A stretch of DNA of 13,827 nt, from the NCBI GenBank assembly GCA_902497185.1, contig CABVEG010000015.1:1-13827 (forward strand), written 5' to 3'. The position numbers were made by a program, and so were the translations under genes. The DNA is from an uncultured Eubacteriales bacterium (GTDB lineage Bacteria > Bacillota > Clostridia > Lachnospirales > CAG-274). The notes beneath the pieces were generated by a model. The model had not been told where the DNA came from. It ran no database searches and saw nothing but the letters and a program-made list of their open reading frames with translations. Positions 1 through 6,902 of the stretch are shown here, piece by piece. The stretch's first letter is position 1; each line of letters begins with the position of its first letter.

Positions 1-70
1 AATCAAGTAATTTTATACATATTTTTATAAAAAAATTATAGGTATAAATGTTAAATAAATGAAAGCTTTT

Positions 71-100
71 ATTGTAAAGATAAGGATTTAATGTTACAAT
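71..100. repeat. 7-bp perfect inverted repeat over the tldD promoter
   Basis: ATTGTAA (71-77) is the exact reverse complement of TTACAAT (94-100), with 16 bases between the arms. The two arms coincide with the putative -35 and -10 boxes, with a centre-to-centre distance of 23 bases. It could be an operator for a dimeric repressor, or merely a by-product of the promoter hexamers in AT-rich DNA. Confidence 0.4.
72..100 (+). promoter_or_regulatory. sigma-A-like promoter of tldD-pmbA
   Basis: A -35-like TTGTAA (72-77) and a -10-like TACAAT (95-100) are separated by 17 bases. A TG lies one base upstream of the -10 (92-93), which makes it an extended -10. Transcription would begin near base 107, leaving a leader of about 25 bases before the TTG start at 132. 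The rest of 1-131 is AT-rich and shows no gene. Prediction from sequence only; the background is AT-rich, so chance matches are possible. Confidence 0.55.
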
Positions 101-131
101 AATTATATCATTATTGAAGGGAGAGTTTTAA

Positions 132-1514
132 TTGATAAATAAGTCAACGGCAGAAAACGTGCTTTTAAGTGCGGTCAGCAATGGTGCGGAATTTGCTGAA
201 ATATTTGTAGAAAATAATGTAAAAAATTCTATTGGAGTTATAAACGGAAAAGTGGAAAGAGCCAATTCAGGTGTAGATTTTGGCTGCGGTATAAGAATTA
301 TAAATAAAGATAAGGTGGTATATGTTTATACCAATAAACTTGATAAAGATAACCTTATAAAACTGGCTAAAGAAGGCGCAAAGGCTATAAAGGGGACACA
401 CAGCATAAAAAACATTGTATTTAGTGATATTGCTGTAAATAAGCTTTATACACCTACAATTATGCCTGAAAATGTAAACAAAAGGGATATTGTAAATATG
501 CTTAAACTTGGCAGCAATGCAGCGTATAGCTATAATGAGCTTATAAGCCAAACTAATTTAAGCTATAGTGATTCAACTCAAAATGTAATAATAGCCAATT
601 CAGAAGGTCTGTGGGCAGAGGATGAAAGAGTAAGGACAAGAATAGCTGTGTCTGCTGTGGCATCTGACGGCAATGAAAAACAGAACGGATATTTTGGTCC
701 TGGAGCATTAAAAGGCTTTGAATTTTATAATACAATAGATATTGAAAATATAGCTAAGGAGGCAGCACGTTCTGCTGTAACAATGCTTAAAGCTGATGAT
801 TGTCCAAGTGGTAAGATGCCTGTAATTATGGATAATGGTTTTGGAGGAGTAATTTTTCACGAGGCTTGCGGACATGGTTTGGAGGCTGCTGCAATTAGCA
901 AGAAAGCATCTGTATTTACGGATAAAATTGGTCAAAAAATTGCATCAGATAAACTTACTGCTATTGATGACGGCACTATTCCGGGCAGCTGGGGAAGTAT
1001 TAATATTGATGATGAGGGTATAAGGGGACAAAAAAATATACTTATTGAAAACGGTATATTAAAAGGTTATATGGTTGACAGATATAACGGAAGCCTTATT
1101 GGTATGAAGCCTACAGGTTCATCAAGACGTGAAAGTTATAAATATGTTCCCGTATCAAGAATGACCAATACTTATATAGCAGCGGGAAAGGATAAAAAAG
1201 AAGATATTATTTCAAGTACCGAATATGGCTTATATGCAAAATATATGGGCGGAGGTTCAGTGAATCCTGCAAGTGGTGATTTTAACTTTGCTGTCAGTGA
1301 GGCATATATAATAAGAAATGGTAAAATTTGTGAACCTGTGAGAGGAGCAACTCTTATAGGTAAAGGTTCAGAAGTACTGTTAAATATAGATATGATTTCT
1401 GATAATCTGGCTCTTGCCGAAGGTATGTGCGGCGCATCAAGCGGTGCTGTGCCTGTTTGTGTTGGTCAACCTATGCTTAGAGTACAGAATATTACGGTTG
1501 GAGGCAGAGCATAA
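132..1514 (+). CDS. tldD: TldD metalloprotease subunit (TldD/PmbA family)
   Basis: Probable catalytic subunit of the TldD/TldE cytoplasmic metalloprotease. In E. coli this complex degrades unfolded or short peptides and helps mature microcin B17 and degrade CcdA. The 460-residue product has the usual family length. The zinc site is visible as HEACGH at residues 243-248, and the conserved C-terminal domain follows, with GSSRRESY near residue 330 and a GDFNFAVSEAY stretch near residue 387. The start is a TTG at 132: AAGGGAG (117-123) lies 8 bases upstream and the N-terminus from MINKSTAENVL looks native. The stop codon overlaps the ATG of the next gene by one base, so the two are translationally coupled, as expected for subunits of one complex. 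The peptide substrate in this organism is unknown; no RiPP precursor is visible nearby. Confidence 0.93.
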   Translation: MINKSTAENVLLSAVSNGAEFAEIFVENNVKNSIGVINGKVERANSGVDFGCGIRIINKDKVVYVYTNKLDKDNLIKLAKEGAKAIKGTHSIKNIVFSDIAVNKLYTPTIMPENVNKRDIVNMLKLGSNAAYSYNELISQTNLSYSDSTQNVIIANSEGLWAEDERVRTRIAVSAVASDGNEKQNGYFGPGALKGFEFYNTIDIENIAKEAARSAVTMLKADDCPSGKMPVIMDNGFGGVIFHEACGHGLEAAAISKKASVFTDKIGQKIASDKLTAIDDGTIPGSWGSINIDDEGIRGQKNILIENGILKGYMVDRYNGSLIGMKPTGSSRRESYKYVPVSRMTNTYIAAGKDKKEDIISSTEYGLYAKYMGGGSVNPASGDFNFAVSEAYIIRNGKICEPVRGATLIGKGSEVLLNIDMISDNLALAEGMCGASSGAVPVCVGQPMLRVQNITVGGRA

Positions 1515-2854
1515 TGAATATTAATGAATTAAAGAATACACTTTTTGAAAAAGCTGAAAATAAAGGGTTTAGCGCTTATGAAATATATTATAATGATAAT
1601 TCTGCTTTTAAGGTAAGTGTTTATAAGGGAAAGATTGAAAAATTTCAGAATAGTCAAAGCGGCGGATTTTGTTTTAGGGGAATATATAAGAATAAAATGG
1701 GCTATTATTTTAGTGAAACAATTGATGCTGTAGATGCTGATGCTGTTATTGAAAATGCCATGGAAAATGCTGAAATATTATCAGGTGAAGATGAGGAGTT
1801 TATATTTGAGGGTAGCAGTAAGTATGCAAAGGTAAATACTTTTAATGATGACATTGAAAATATGAGTATTGAGGATAAAATAGCTGCTGCTGTTGAAATG
1901 GAGAAAAGTGCAATAGAGTATGATAACAGAATAACAGTAAACAGTTCTGTTGTCGTTACGGGAAGTAATATGGTATATATTTCAAATAATAAGGGTCTTA
2001 ATTTAAGCGAAAAAAGTAATTATATTATGGCACACATTGAAGTTATGGCTAATAATGGTGATGAAACTAAGGAAAAAGGTGAACTTTGGCTTGGAAATAG
2101 CTTGGAAGAATTTAAGCCAAGAGAAATAGCTGAAAAGGCGGCGGAAAAAGTTATTTATGCTTTAGGCGGCAGCTCTGTTGAAAGCGGTAAAAGGAATGTT
2201 ATAATTGAAAATAAGGTTTTTGCTGATATTTTAGAGTGCTTTTGCAGTAATTTTTATGCGGATAATGTACAAAAGGGATTTTCGTTGCTTAAGGGTAAAA
2301 TAGGAGAAAAAATTGCTGATGATAAAATAACCATAATAGATAATCCTTTACTTGAAAATGGGTATATTATAACTGCTTTTGACAGTGAAGGTGTAGCAAC
2401 ATATAGTAAAAATGTGATAGAATCAGGTATATTGAAAACCTATCTTTATAATCTTAAGTCAGCAAACAAAGATAATGTTAAATCAACGGGTAATGGCTTT
2501 AAGTTTGGCTTTAAGAGTGCTGTAAGTACTTCTACAACTAATTTTTATATAAAAGAGGGAAGCTTAGAAATTAATGAGATGGTTGAGAAAATGGGAGATG
2601 GTCTTATAATAACCGATGTTGCAGGTTTGCATTCAGGGGCAAGTGCTGTGTCAGGTGATTTTTCATTTGCAGCTGAAGGCTTTAAAGTAGAAAATGGCAA
2701 TATAACAGCTCCTGTAAATCAAATAACTATTGCAGGCAATTTTTATGAAATTTTGAATAGTATTGAACTTGTGGGAAATGATTTGAAGTTTAACAGCTCG
2801 GCTATAGGTTCACCTTCTTTGTTGATTAAGGATATTAACGTTGCAGGATTATAG
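1514..2854 (+). CDS. pmbA: PmbA/TldE, partner subunit of TldD
   Basis: Second subunit of the TldD/TldE protease. The 446-residue product follows the TldD/PmbA family layout: an N-terminal domain (about residues 1-200), then the C-terminal domain with a VSGDFSFAAEGF stretch that matches the GDFNFAVSEAY stretch of the upstream protein. It lacks the HExxxH zinc motif, as is known for TldE, so it should be the non-catalytic partner. The start ATG (1514-1516) overlaps the tldD stop by one base and is served by GGAGG at 1500-1504, inside tldD. The operon ends here, at a hairpin terminator a few bases downstream. The assignment relies on family-wide sequence features and the pairing with tldD. Confidence 0.92.
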   Translation: MNINELKNTLFEKAENKGFSAYEIYYNDNSAFKVSVYKGKIEKFQNSQSGGFCFRGIYKNKMGYYFSETIDAVDADAVIENAMENAEILSGEDEEFIFEGSSKYAKVNTFNDDIENMSIEDKIAAAVEMEKSAIEYDNRITVNSSVVVTGSNMVYISNNKGLNLSEKSNYIMAHIEVMANNGDETKEKGELWLGNSLEEFKPREIAEKAAEKVIYALGGSSVESGKRNVIIENKVFADILECFCSNFYADNVQKGFSLLKGKIGEKIADDKITIIDNPLLENGYIITAFDSEGVATYSKNVIESGILKTYLYNLKSANKDNVKSTGNGFKFGFKSAVSTSTTNFYIKEGSLEINEMVEKMGDGLIITDVAGLHSGASAVSGDFSFAAEGFKVENGNITAPVNQITIAGNFYEILNSIELVGNDLKFNSSAIGSPSLLIKDINVAGL

Positions 2855-2857
2855 TGT

Positions 2858-2895
2858 AAAAGGTCTTGGGTAATTTGCTCAAGACCTTTTATATT
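2858..2895 (+). terminator. intrinsic terminator after pmbA
   Basis: A 13-bp stem (AAAAGGTCTTGGG, 2858-2870, with CTCAAGACCTTTT, 2878-2890, one G-T wobble) encloses a 7-base loop. The T-rich tail starts within the 3' arm. The stem begins 3 bases after the pmbA stop codon. The A-rich 5' flank would also allow function on the opposite strand. Confidence 0.88.
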
Positions 2896-2924
2896 TTCAC
2901 ACTTATATATTTAATTCATATAAT
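2896..2924 (+). promoter_or_regulatory. promoter candidate of cotJABC
   Basis: TTCACA (2896-2901) and a perfect TATAAT (2919-2924) are 17 bases apart, a good sigma-A-type spacing. The predicted transcript starts near 2931 and leaves AAGGAG (2940-2945) intact before the cotJA ATG. The same -10 region reads CATATAAT (2917-2924), which also resembles the sigma-E -10 consensus, but I see no convincing sigma-E -35 at the right distance. In Bacillus subtilis cotJ is transcribed by mother-cell sigma-E, so which factor acts here is open. Confidence 0.45.
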
Positions 2925-2953
2925 GTATTAAATAGTATTAAGGAGATGATTAA

Positions 2954-3142
2954 ATGCGTGATACAATGGAACAGGACTATATGGAAAATCAAAAATGCAT
3001 ACCTTTTGAAACACCAATTGAGCCCAACAGTTTAGCAAGAGCCTATGTGCCGTTTCAAAAAATATGTGATTATTTTGAGCCAATGGAGGGTTTAAAAAAC
3101 GGTACAATATTCCCCGGCTTATATAAGCCATTTAAACGCTAA
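2954..3142 (+). CDS. cotJA: spore coat associated protein CotJA
   Basis: Short spore coat protein of the mother cell, 62 residues. The C-terminal half carries the family signature: LARAYVPFQ (about residues 24-32), then a phenylalanine- and proline-containing linker, then GTIFPGLYKPF near the end. In B. subtilis CotJA is needed for incorporation of CotJC into the coat, and the two proteins interact. AAGGAG at 2940-2945, 8 bases from the ATG, supports this start. It is first in the conserved order cotJA-cotJB-cotJC, and its stop codon abuts the cotJB ribosome binding site. Two cysteines are present (residues 15 and 38). Confidence 0.9.
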   Translation: MRDTMEQDYMENQKCIPFETPIEPNSLARAYVPFQKICDYFEPMEGLKNGTIFPGLYKPFKR

Positions 3143-3153
3143 TGGAGGTTATT

Positions 3154-3432
3154 ATGACAGAAAAAGAATTGCTAAAAAATCTTACTGTTCTTGATTTTAT
3201 GGCTGTGGATCTGCAGCTGTATTTAGATACACATCCTGATGATAAAGAAGCTCTGGAAAAATACAATTCCGTTATAAAAGAGGCTGATATGCTAAGAAGT
3301 CAATATGAAAAGAATTTTGGACCTCTTTTTTCCTTCCGTTCATATATTCATGGCGATAAATTCAAATGGATTAATGAACCTTGGCCTTGGGATAGTAAAG
3401 CCAATTTTAATATTGATAGGGAGGATAATTAA
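3154..3432 (+). CDS. cotJB: spore coat protein CotJB
   Basis: Second member of the cotJ operon, 92 residues from the chosen start. Family features are the LTVLDFMAVDLQLYLDTHP segment near the N-terminus, a central helix ending in EKNFGPL, and the aromatic C-terminal NEPWPWDS motif. The open frame extends 4 codons upstream to an ATG at 3142 that overlaps the cotJA stop. That ATG has no Shine-Dalgarno, whereas GGAGG at 3144-3148 sits 5 bases before the ATG at 3154, so 3154 is the likely start. The stop abuts the cotJC start directly. Molecular function is unknown; the role in coat assembly is inferred from the conserved operon. Confidence 0.88.
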   Translation: MTEKELLKNLTVLDFMAVDLQLYLDTHPDDKEALEKYNSVIKEADMLRSQYEKNFGPLFSFRSYIHGDKFKWINEPWPWDSKANFNIDREDN

Positions 3433-4053
3433 ATGTTTATTTATGAGAAAAAACTTGAGTTCCCTGTTAAAATATCTAACACTGACCCAAGACTTGCAGG
3501 ATTGATTATTACTCAGTTTGGTGGTCCGGACGGTGAACTTGGTGCATCTTTGAGATATTTTAGTCAGAAATTTGATATGGTTACTCCTGAGGCAACAGCA
3601 ATATTAAACGATATTGCTACTGAAGAATTGGCGCATTTGGAAATGATTGGAGCAATGTGTATTCAGCTTAGTGAAAATGCTGATATTGATGAAATAAAAA
3701 AAGCCGGTTTCGACAAATATTATGTAGACCATGGTACGGGTATTTATCCATCAAGTGCCTCCGGTGTTCCTTTTACCGCTTCTTATTTACAGTCAAAAGG
3801 AGATCCTATTACAAATTTATATGAAGATATGGCTGCTGAACAAAAGGCTCGTTCAACATATGAATATCTTATGGAAATGACAGACGACCCAGATGTAATG
3901 GGTCCCCTGAAGTTTTTAAGAGAGAGGGAAATTGTTCATTTTCAAAGATTCGGTGAAGCATTAAGAATAGTTCAGGATTACATGGACTCAAAAAGACAAT
4001 TTGTTATGCCTAAAACAGAATGTAATATGAATAAAAAGTGCAAATGCAGATAA
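3433..4053 (+). CDS. cotJC: spore coat protein CotJC, manganese catalase family
   Basis: Di-manganese catalase-like protein of the spore coat, 206 residues, a four-helix ferritin-like fold. The likely metal ligands are all present: Glu35 (in DGELGAS), Glu65 and His68 (in TEELAHLE), Glu136 (in AAEQKARS) and His169 (in EREIVHF). Their spacing matches that known for lactobacillal manganese catalase: 3 residues between the second and third ligands, 33 between the fourth and fifth. The protein could therefore be active against hydrogen peroxide, although coat homologues are also structural. The ATG follows the cotJB stop without a gap and is preceded by AGGGAGGA (3418-3425). The C-terminus has a short Cys/Lys-rich tail (Cys197, Cys203, Cys205) that could take part in disulfide cross-linking or metal binding in the coat. 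Confidence 0.93.
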   Translation: MFIYEKKLEFPVKISNTDPRLAGLIITQFGGPDGELGASLRYFSQKFDMVTPEATAILNDIATEELAHLEMIGAMCIQLSENADIDEIKKAGFDKYYVDHGTGIYPSSASGVPFTASYLQSKGDPITNLYEDMAAEQKARSTYEYLMEMTDDPDVMGPLKFLREREIVHFQRFGEALRIVQDYMDSKRQFVMPKTECNMNKKCKCR

Positions 4054-4057
4054 CTTT

Positions 4058-4086
4058 GCCTCCGGTTTAACCGGAGGTTGTTTTTA
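4058..4086 (+). terminator. intrinsic terminator after cotJC
   Basis: CCTCCGGTT (4059-4067) and AACCGGAGG (4069-4077) are perfectly complementary; in practice this is a 7-bp GC-rich stem with a TTTAA loop. TTGTTTTTAT follows. It starts 5 bases after the cotJC stop codon. Confidence 0.9.
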
Positions 4087-4103
4087 TATTGCATAAAAAG
4101 AGG

Positions 4104-4161
4104 TAATTATTCATCGTTTTTTGGTAAAAGCCGCCAAAAAAATGATGCATAGTAAATAATT
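4104..4161. repeat. long imperfect inverted repeat (hairpin), function unknown
   Basis: The inner arms CATCGTTTTTTGG (4112-4124) and CCAAAAAAATGATG (4134-4147) pair over 13 bp with one bulged A and one G-T wobble, around a 9-base loop. The outer arms AATTATT (4105-4111) and AATAATT (4155-4161) pair again, with a 7-base bulge on the right side (4148-4154). No T-run follows the right arm, so it is not a standard terminator. It lies between the cotJ terminator and the promoter of the next operon, upstream of that transcript's predicted start. It could be a protein-binding palindrome, a relic of a small repeat element, or chance in AT-rich DNA. Confidence 0.5.
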
Positions 4162-4162
4162 G

Positions 4163-4191
4163 TTGAATAAAATTATATTTTATGATAAAAT
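4163..4191 (+). promoter_or_regulatory. sigma-A-like promoter of the stalk-domain/prmC/prfA operon
   Basis: TTGAAT (4163-4168) and TAAAAT (4186-4191) are 17 bases apart, with TG at 4183-4184 forming an extended -10. Transcription would begin near 4198, just ahead of AAGGAG (4200-4205), giving a leader of about 15 bases. No riboswitch or attenuator could fit in so short a leader. Confidence 0.55.
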
Positions 4192-4212
4192 ATTACGATA
4201 AGGAGTGATATA

Positions 4213-5076
4213 ATGAAAAAAGTGTTAATATATATATGCACATTAATACTTGGAATATCAACTGTATTTGCTGTTCAGGTAACTGCTGCTGAAAAAAATG
4301 CACAGAAAATAAATGTTTTCTTAAATGGTGAACTTATAATTTTTCCAAATCAGCAGCCAACAGTTGTTGAAAGAAGAACTCTTATACCTTTGAGGGGTAT
4401 ATTTGAAAAGATGGGTTATAGTGTAAGCTGGGATGCAAAAACAAAGTCATGCGTTATTTCAAATGATATACAAACAATCACAATGAGAAACGGACATAAG
4501 GGTATGCAGGTAAATGACAGGGCATATATGCTTGATGTGCCTGCTCAGATTATAAATGATTCTCTTATGATTCCTCTAAGAGCTGTTGCAGAATGTACAG
4601 GAGCAACAGTTACATGGGATGCACCTACTAAGGCTGTCTACATTAATAGCAATCAGAACGAACAGGTCACTTACAGTGTAAATCAGTTTGTTGTTGAGTA
4701 TACGGAAATTATTAGTGAGCTTGAAGATGCTGACAAATTATTTAGTACTTTAAATTCTCTAACAGATAAAAATTATGGCAAAATGGTTAATACTCTTAAA
4801 AATGAGTCTGAAAAAGCTAAGATAAGCCTTAACAATGTACATACAGGTTTATCGGAAATGACAGTTCCGGAGGAATATAAGGAACTTCAAAGATTATCAT
4901 TAGATGCAGTTGAAAACGGTATTCAGCTTTGTAAGCTTATAGATTCTATGATAAATGATGAAATTAGTTATGACGAGGCTGCTGCTGAAATTAAATCTAT
5001 TTCAGATGAAGCGTTTGAAATTAACAATGAGTTGAATAATGCTATGGCAGGCTTAAATTTAAGCTTGTACAGATAG
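4213..5076 (+). CDS. secreted stalk-domain protein (copper amine oxidase N-like)
   Basis: Predicted exported protein of 287 residues. A signal peptide is visible (MKK, then a hydrophobic core to about residue 20, possible cleavage after Ala25 or Ala26). Next come two copies of the motif seen in copper amine oxidase N-terminal-like (stalk) domains. These are residues 54-83 (RRTLIPLRGIFEKMGYSV, then WDAKTK) and 116-145 (DSLMIPLRAVAECTG, then WDAPTK). The remaining part (about 155-287) is polar and helix-rich, without a family I recognise. No oxidase catalytic domain is present, so the name reflects only the fold; clostridial proteins of this type are usually cell-envelope proteins. AAGGAG lies 7 bases before the ATG. 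The next gene starts 14 bases after its stop, so it appears to lead the translation-factor operon. Role unknown. Confidence 0.85.
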   Translation: MKKVLIYICTLILGISTVFAVQVTAAEKNAQKINVFLNGELIIFPNQQPTVVERRTLIPLRGIFEKMGYSVSWDAKTKSCVISNDIQTITMRNGHKGMQVNDRAYMLDVPAQIINDSLMIPLRAVAECTGATVTWDAPTKAVYINSNQNEQVTYSVNQFVVEYTEIISELEDADKLFSTLNSLTDKNYGKMVNTLKNESEKAKISLNNVHTGLSEMTVPEEYKELQRLSLDAVENGIQLCKLIDSMINDEISYDEAAAEIKSISDEAFEINNELNNAMAGLNLSLYR

Positions 5077-5090
5077 TTGGAGGAGTGTAT

Positions 5091-6056
5091 ATGAATAAGA
5101 AAAAAAGTTGTAATTTGGGCAAAGGAATAGGAGGTCAGGCTGTAATTGAAGGTGTTATGATGAGAGGAAAGAAAATGTACTCATTATCTGTCAGAACACC
5201 TGATCAAAAAATTAAAACAGTTAAGACTTTTTTTAAGCCGGCCAAGGATAAGTGTTTTATATTGGGATTGCCTATTTTTAGAGGTGTTGTTGCTTTTATT
5301 GATTCTCTTGTAACAGGTATGAAGGTTACAATGAAGTCTGCCGAACTTGCAGGACTTGATGATATTGAGTATGACAAGGAAAGCAAGTTTGAAATGTGGC
5401 TTGAAAAGAAATTTGGCGATAAACTTGCTGATTATTTGATTTATTTCAGTGTATTTGTGTCAATTCTTCTTTGTGTAGGTTTGTTTATTTTTGTGCCAAC
5501 TGTTGTGGGCGGTTGGATTAACGGTTTCTTAGGCGGTGATCCCGGTGTTAGAGGTGCAATAGAAAGCATTATTAAAATTTTGATTTTCCTTGGTTATATG
5601 ATACTTGTTTCACAAACTAAGGACATTAAAAGAGTGTTTATGTATCATGGGGCAGAGCATAAGACAATTAATTGCTTTGAAAGCGATATGGAACTGACTG
5701 TTGAAAATGTCAAAAAAAGTACACGTTTTCATAAGAGATGCGGTACCAGCTTTTTGGTAATTGTACTTATTGTCAGCATAATTGTAGCTTTTATATTTAT
5801 TAAAACAAATATTTTGTGGTTAAGAATCTTATTAAGAATCCTTATGCTTCCGGTTATTGCAGGCTTATCCTACGAAGTTATCAGATGGGCAGGCAGACAT
5901 GATAACTGGCTTGTTAATGTTGTAAGTTTTCCGGGAATTGCAATGCAGCTTATAACAACAAAGGAACCTGACGACAGTATGATTGAGGTTGCCATAGCTT
6001 CACTTAAGGCTGTTTTGGAGGAGGAACCTGAGGATGACGATAGCAAAGGCTGTTAA
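5091..6056 (+). CDS. DUF1385 family membrane protein (YqhQ-like)
   Basis: Integral membrane protein of 321 residues and unknown biochemical function, recognised by the N-terminal GGQAVIEGVMMRG motif (residues 14-26). Hydrophobic segments lie at about residues 115-138, 158-175, 219-238 and 242-262. Between the second and third is a conserved His/Cys-rich stretch: YHGAEHKTINC (185-195) and HKRCGTS (214-220), with candidate metal ligands His186, His190, Cys195, His214 and Cys217. The C-terminus is acidic. An in-frame GTG at 5085 lies inside the ribosome binding site GGAGG (5079-5083), so ATG 5091, 7-8 bases downstream of it, is the start. The 3' end overlaps prmC by 23 bases. Placement before prmC-prfA is common in Clostridia, but the functional link is not known to me. 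Confidence 0.86.
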   Translation: MNKKKSCNLGKGIGGQAVIEGVMMRGKKMYSLSVRTPDQKIKTVKTFFKPAKDKCFILGLPIFRGVVAFIDSLVTGMKVTMKSAELAGLDDIEYDKESKFEMWLEKKFGDKLADYLIYFSVFVSILLCVGLFIFVPTVVGGWINGFLGGDPGVRGAIESIIKILIFLGYMILVSQTKDIKRVFMYHGAEHKTINCFESDMELTVENVKKSTRFHKRCGTSFLVIVLIVSIIVAFIFIKTNILWLRILLRILMLPVIAGLSYEVIRWAGRHDNWLVNVVSFPGIAMQLITTKEPDDSMIEVAIASLKAVLEEEPEDDDSKGC

Positions 6057-6900
6057 TAATATAAGAGAAAAATTTGTAAATGCAGGAATTGACACTGCAT
6101 ATCTTGACGCACAGCTTATTGTTGGCAGTGCTCTTAATATGACAAGAGTGCAAATATTGACTTATCCGGACCGAATTATTGCAGAAAATGAAAAGTGTAA
6201 AATAAATGAAATGTGTCTTAAAAGAATAAACCGTATGCCTATGCAGTATATTTTAGGTAAGTGTGAGTTTATGGGGCTTAATTTTAAGGTTAATGAAAAT
6301 ACCCTCATTCCCAGAGGAGATACGGAAATTTTGGTTGAAACTGCAATTAATTTTATAAAAGAAAGAAAATATAAATCAGTTATTGACATTGGAACAGGTT
6401 CGGGAGCAATAGCTGTAAGCATTGCAAAATATACAGACGTTGAAGTAACTGCTGTAGACATTTCCAATGATGCTTTAGCTGTTGCAAAGGAAAATGCAGA
6501 AGAAAATAATGTTGATATTAAATTTATTAACAGTGATATATTTAAAAATATTAATGAGCGATATGATTTAATTGTTTCAAATCCGCCATATATCGAAAAA
6601 GATGTTATTAAAACATTAGAACCGGATGTTAGAGATTATGAGCCTTTGCTTGCACTTGACGGAGGCAGTGACGGTCTTGATTTTTACAAAAGAATTATAA
6701 ATGAATTCAGCAATTATATAAATATAAATGGAAGCATAATATTTGAAATTGGTTATAATCAGGGTAAGGCTGTGTCAGAGTTTTTGAGTGCTTATAGCTT
6801 TGAAAAAATAAGTATTGAAAAAGATTTGGCGGGGCTTGATCGGGTTGTAATCGGTAGTAATTTGTGTTATGATAATACTATAAATGATGGAGGAATTTGA
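6034..6900 (+). CDS. prmC: PrmC, release factor glutamine methyltransferase
   Basis: Cytoplasmic S-adenosylmethionine-dependent enzyme that N5-methylates the glutamine of the GGQ motif in release factors 1 and 2. The 288-residue product shows an N-terminal helical substrate-binding domain (about 1-90), then a Rossmann methyltransferase domain. Motif I is VIDIGTGSGAIA (116-127), an acidic residue follows in AVDIS, and the catalytic NPPY sits at 183-186. The start lies inside the upstream gene (23-base overlap), served by GGAGGAGG near 6018-6025. No better start exists downstream, since the N-terminus MTIAKAVNNI is typical of the family. The gene encoding its substrate, prfA, begins 2 bases after its stop, a classic pairing. 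Confidence 0.94.
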   Translation: MTIAKAVNNIREKFVNAGIDTAYLDAQLIVGSALNMTRVQILTYPDRIIAENEKCKINEMCLKRINRMPMQYILGKCEFMGLNFKVNENTLIPRGDTEILVETAINFIKERKYKSVIDIGTGSGAIAVSIAKYTDVEVTAVDISNDALAVAKENAEENNVDIKFINSDIFKNINERYDLIVSNPPYIEKDVIKTLEPDVRDYEPLLALDGGSDGLDFYKRIINEFSNYININGSIIFEIGYNQGKAVSEFLSAYSFEKISIEKDLAGLDRVVIGSNLCYDNTINDGGI

Positions 6901-6902
6901 TT

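Noticed and set aside
3142..3153. Upstream ATG of cotJB overlapping the cotJA stop
   Set aside because: No Shine-Dalgarno precedes it, whereas GGAGG fits ATG 3154. Overlap-coupled initiation cannot be wholly excluded.
4112..4147. Hairpin as a second terminator for cotJABC
   Set aside because: No T-run follows the 3' arm, and a stronger canonical terminator lies at 4058-4086.
4213..5076. Copper amine oxidase enzyme
   Set aside because: Only the small N-terminal-like stalk repeats are present; the large catalytic domain with its topaquinone site is absent.
5085..5090. GTG start for the DUF1385 gene
   Set aside because: The codon sits within or next to the Shine-Dalgarno itself; ATG 5091 is correctly spaced.
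6897..6902. TTG start for prfA
   Set aside because: It lies only 2 bases from the GGAGGA ribosome binding site; ATG 6903 has proper spacing and gives the standard RF1 N-terminus.
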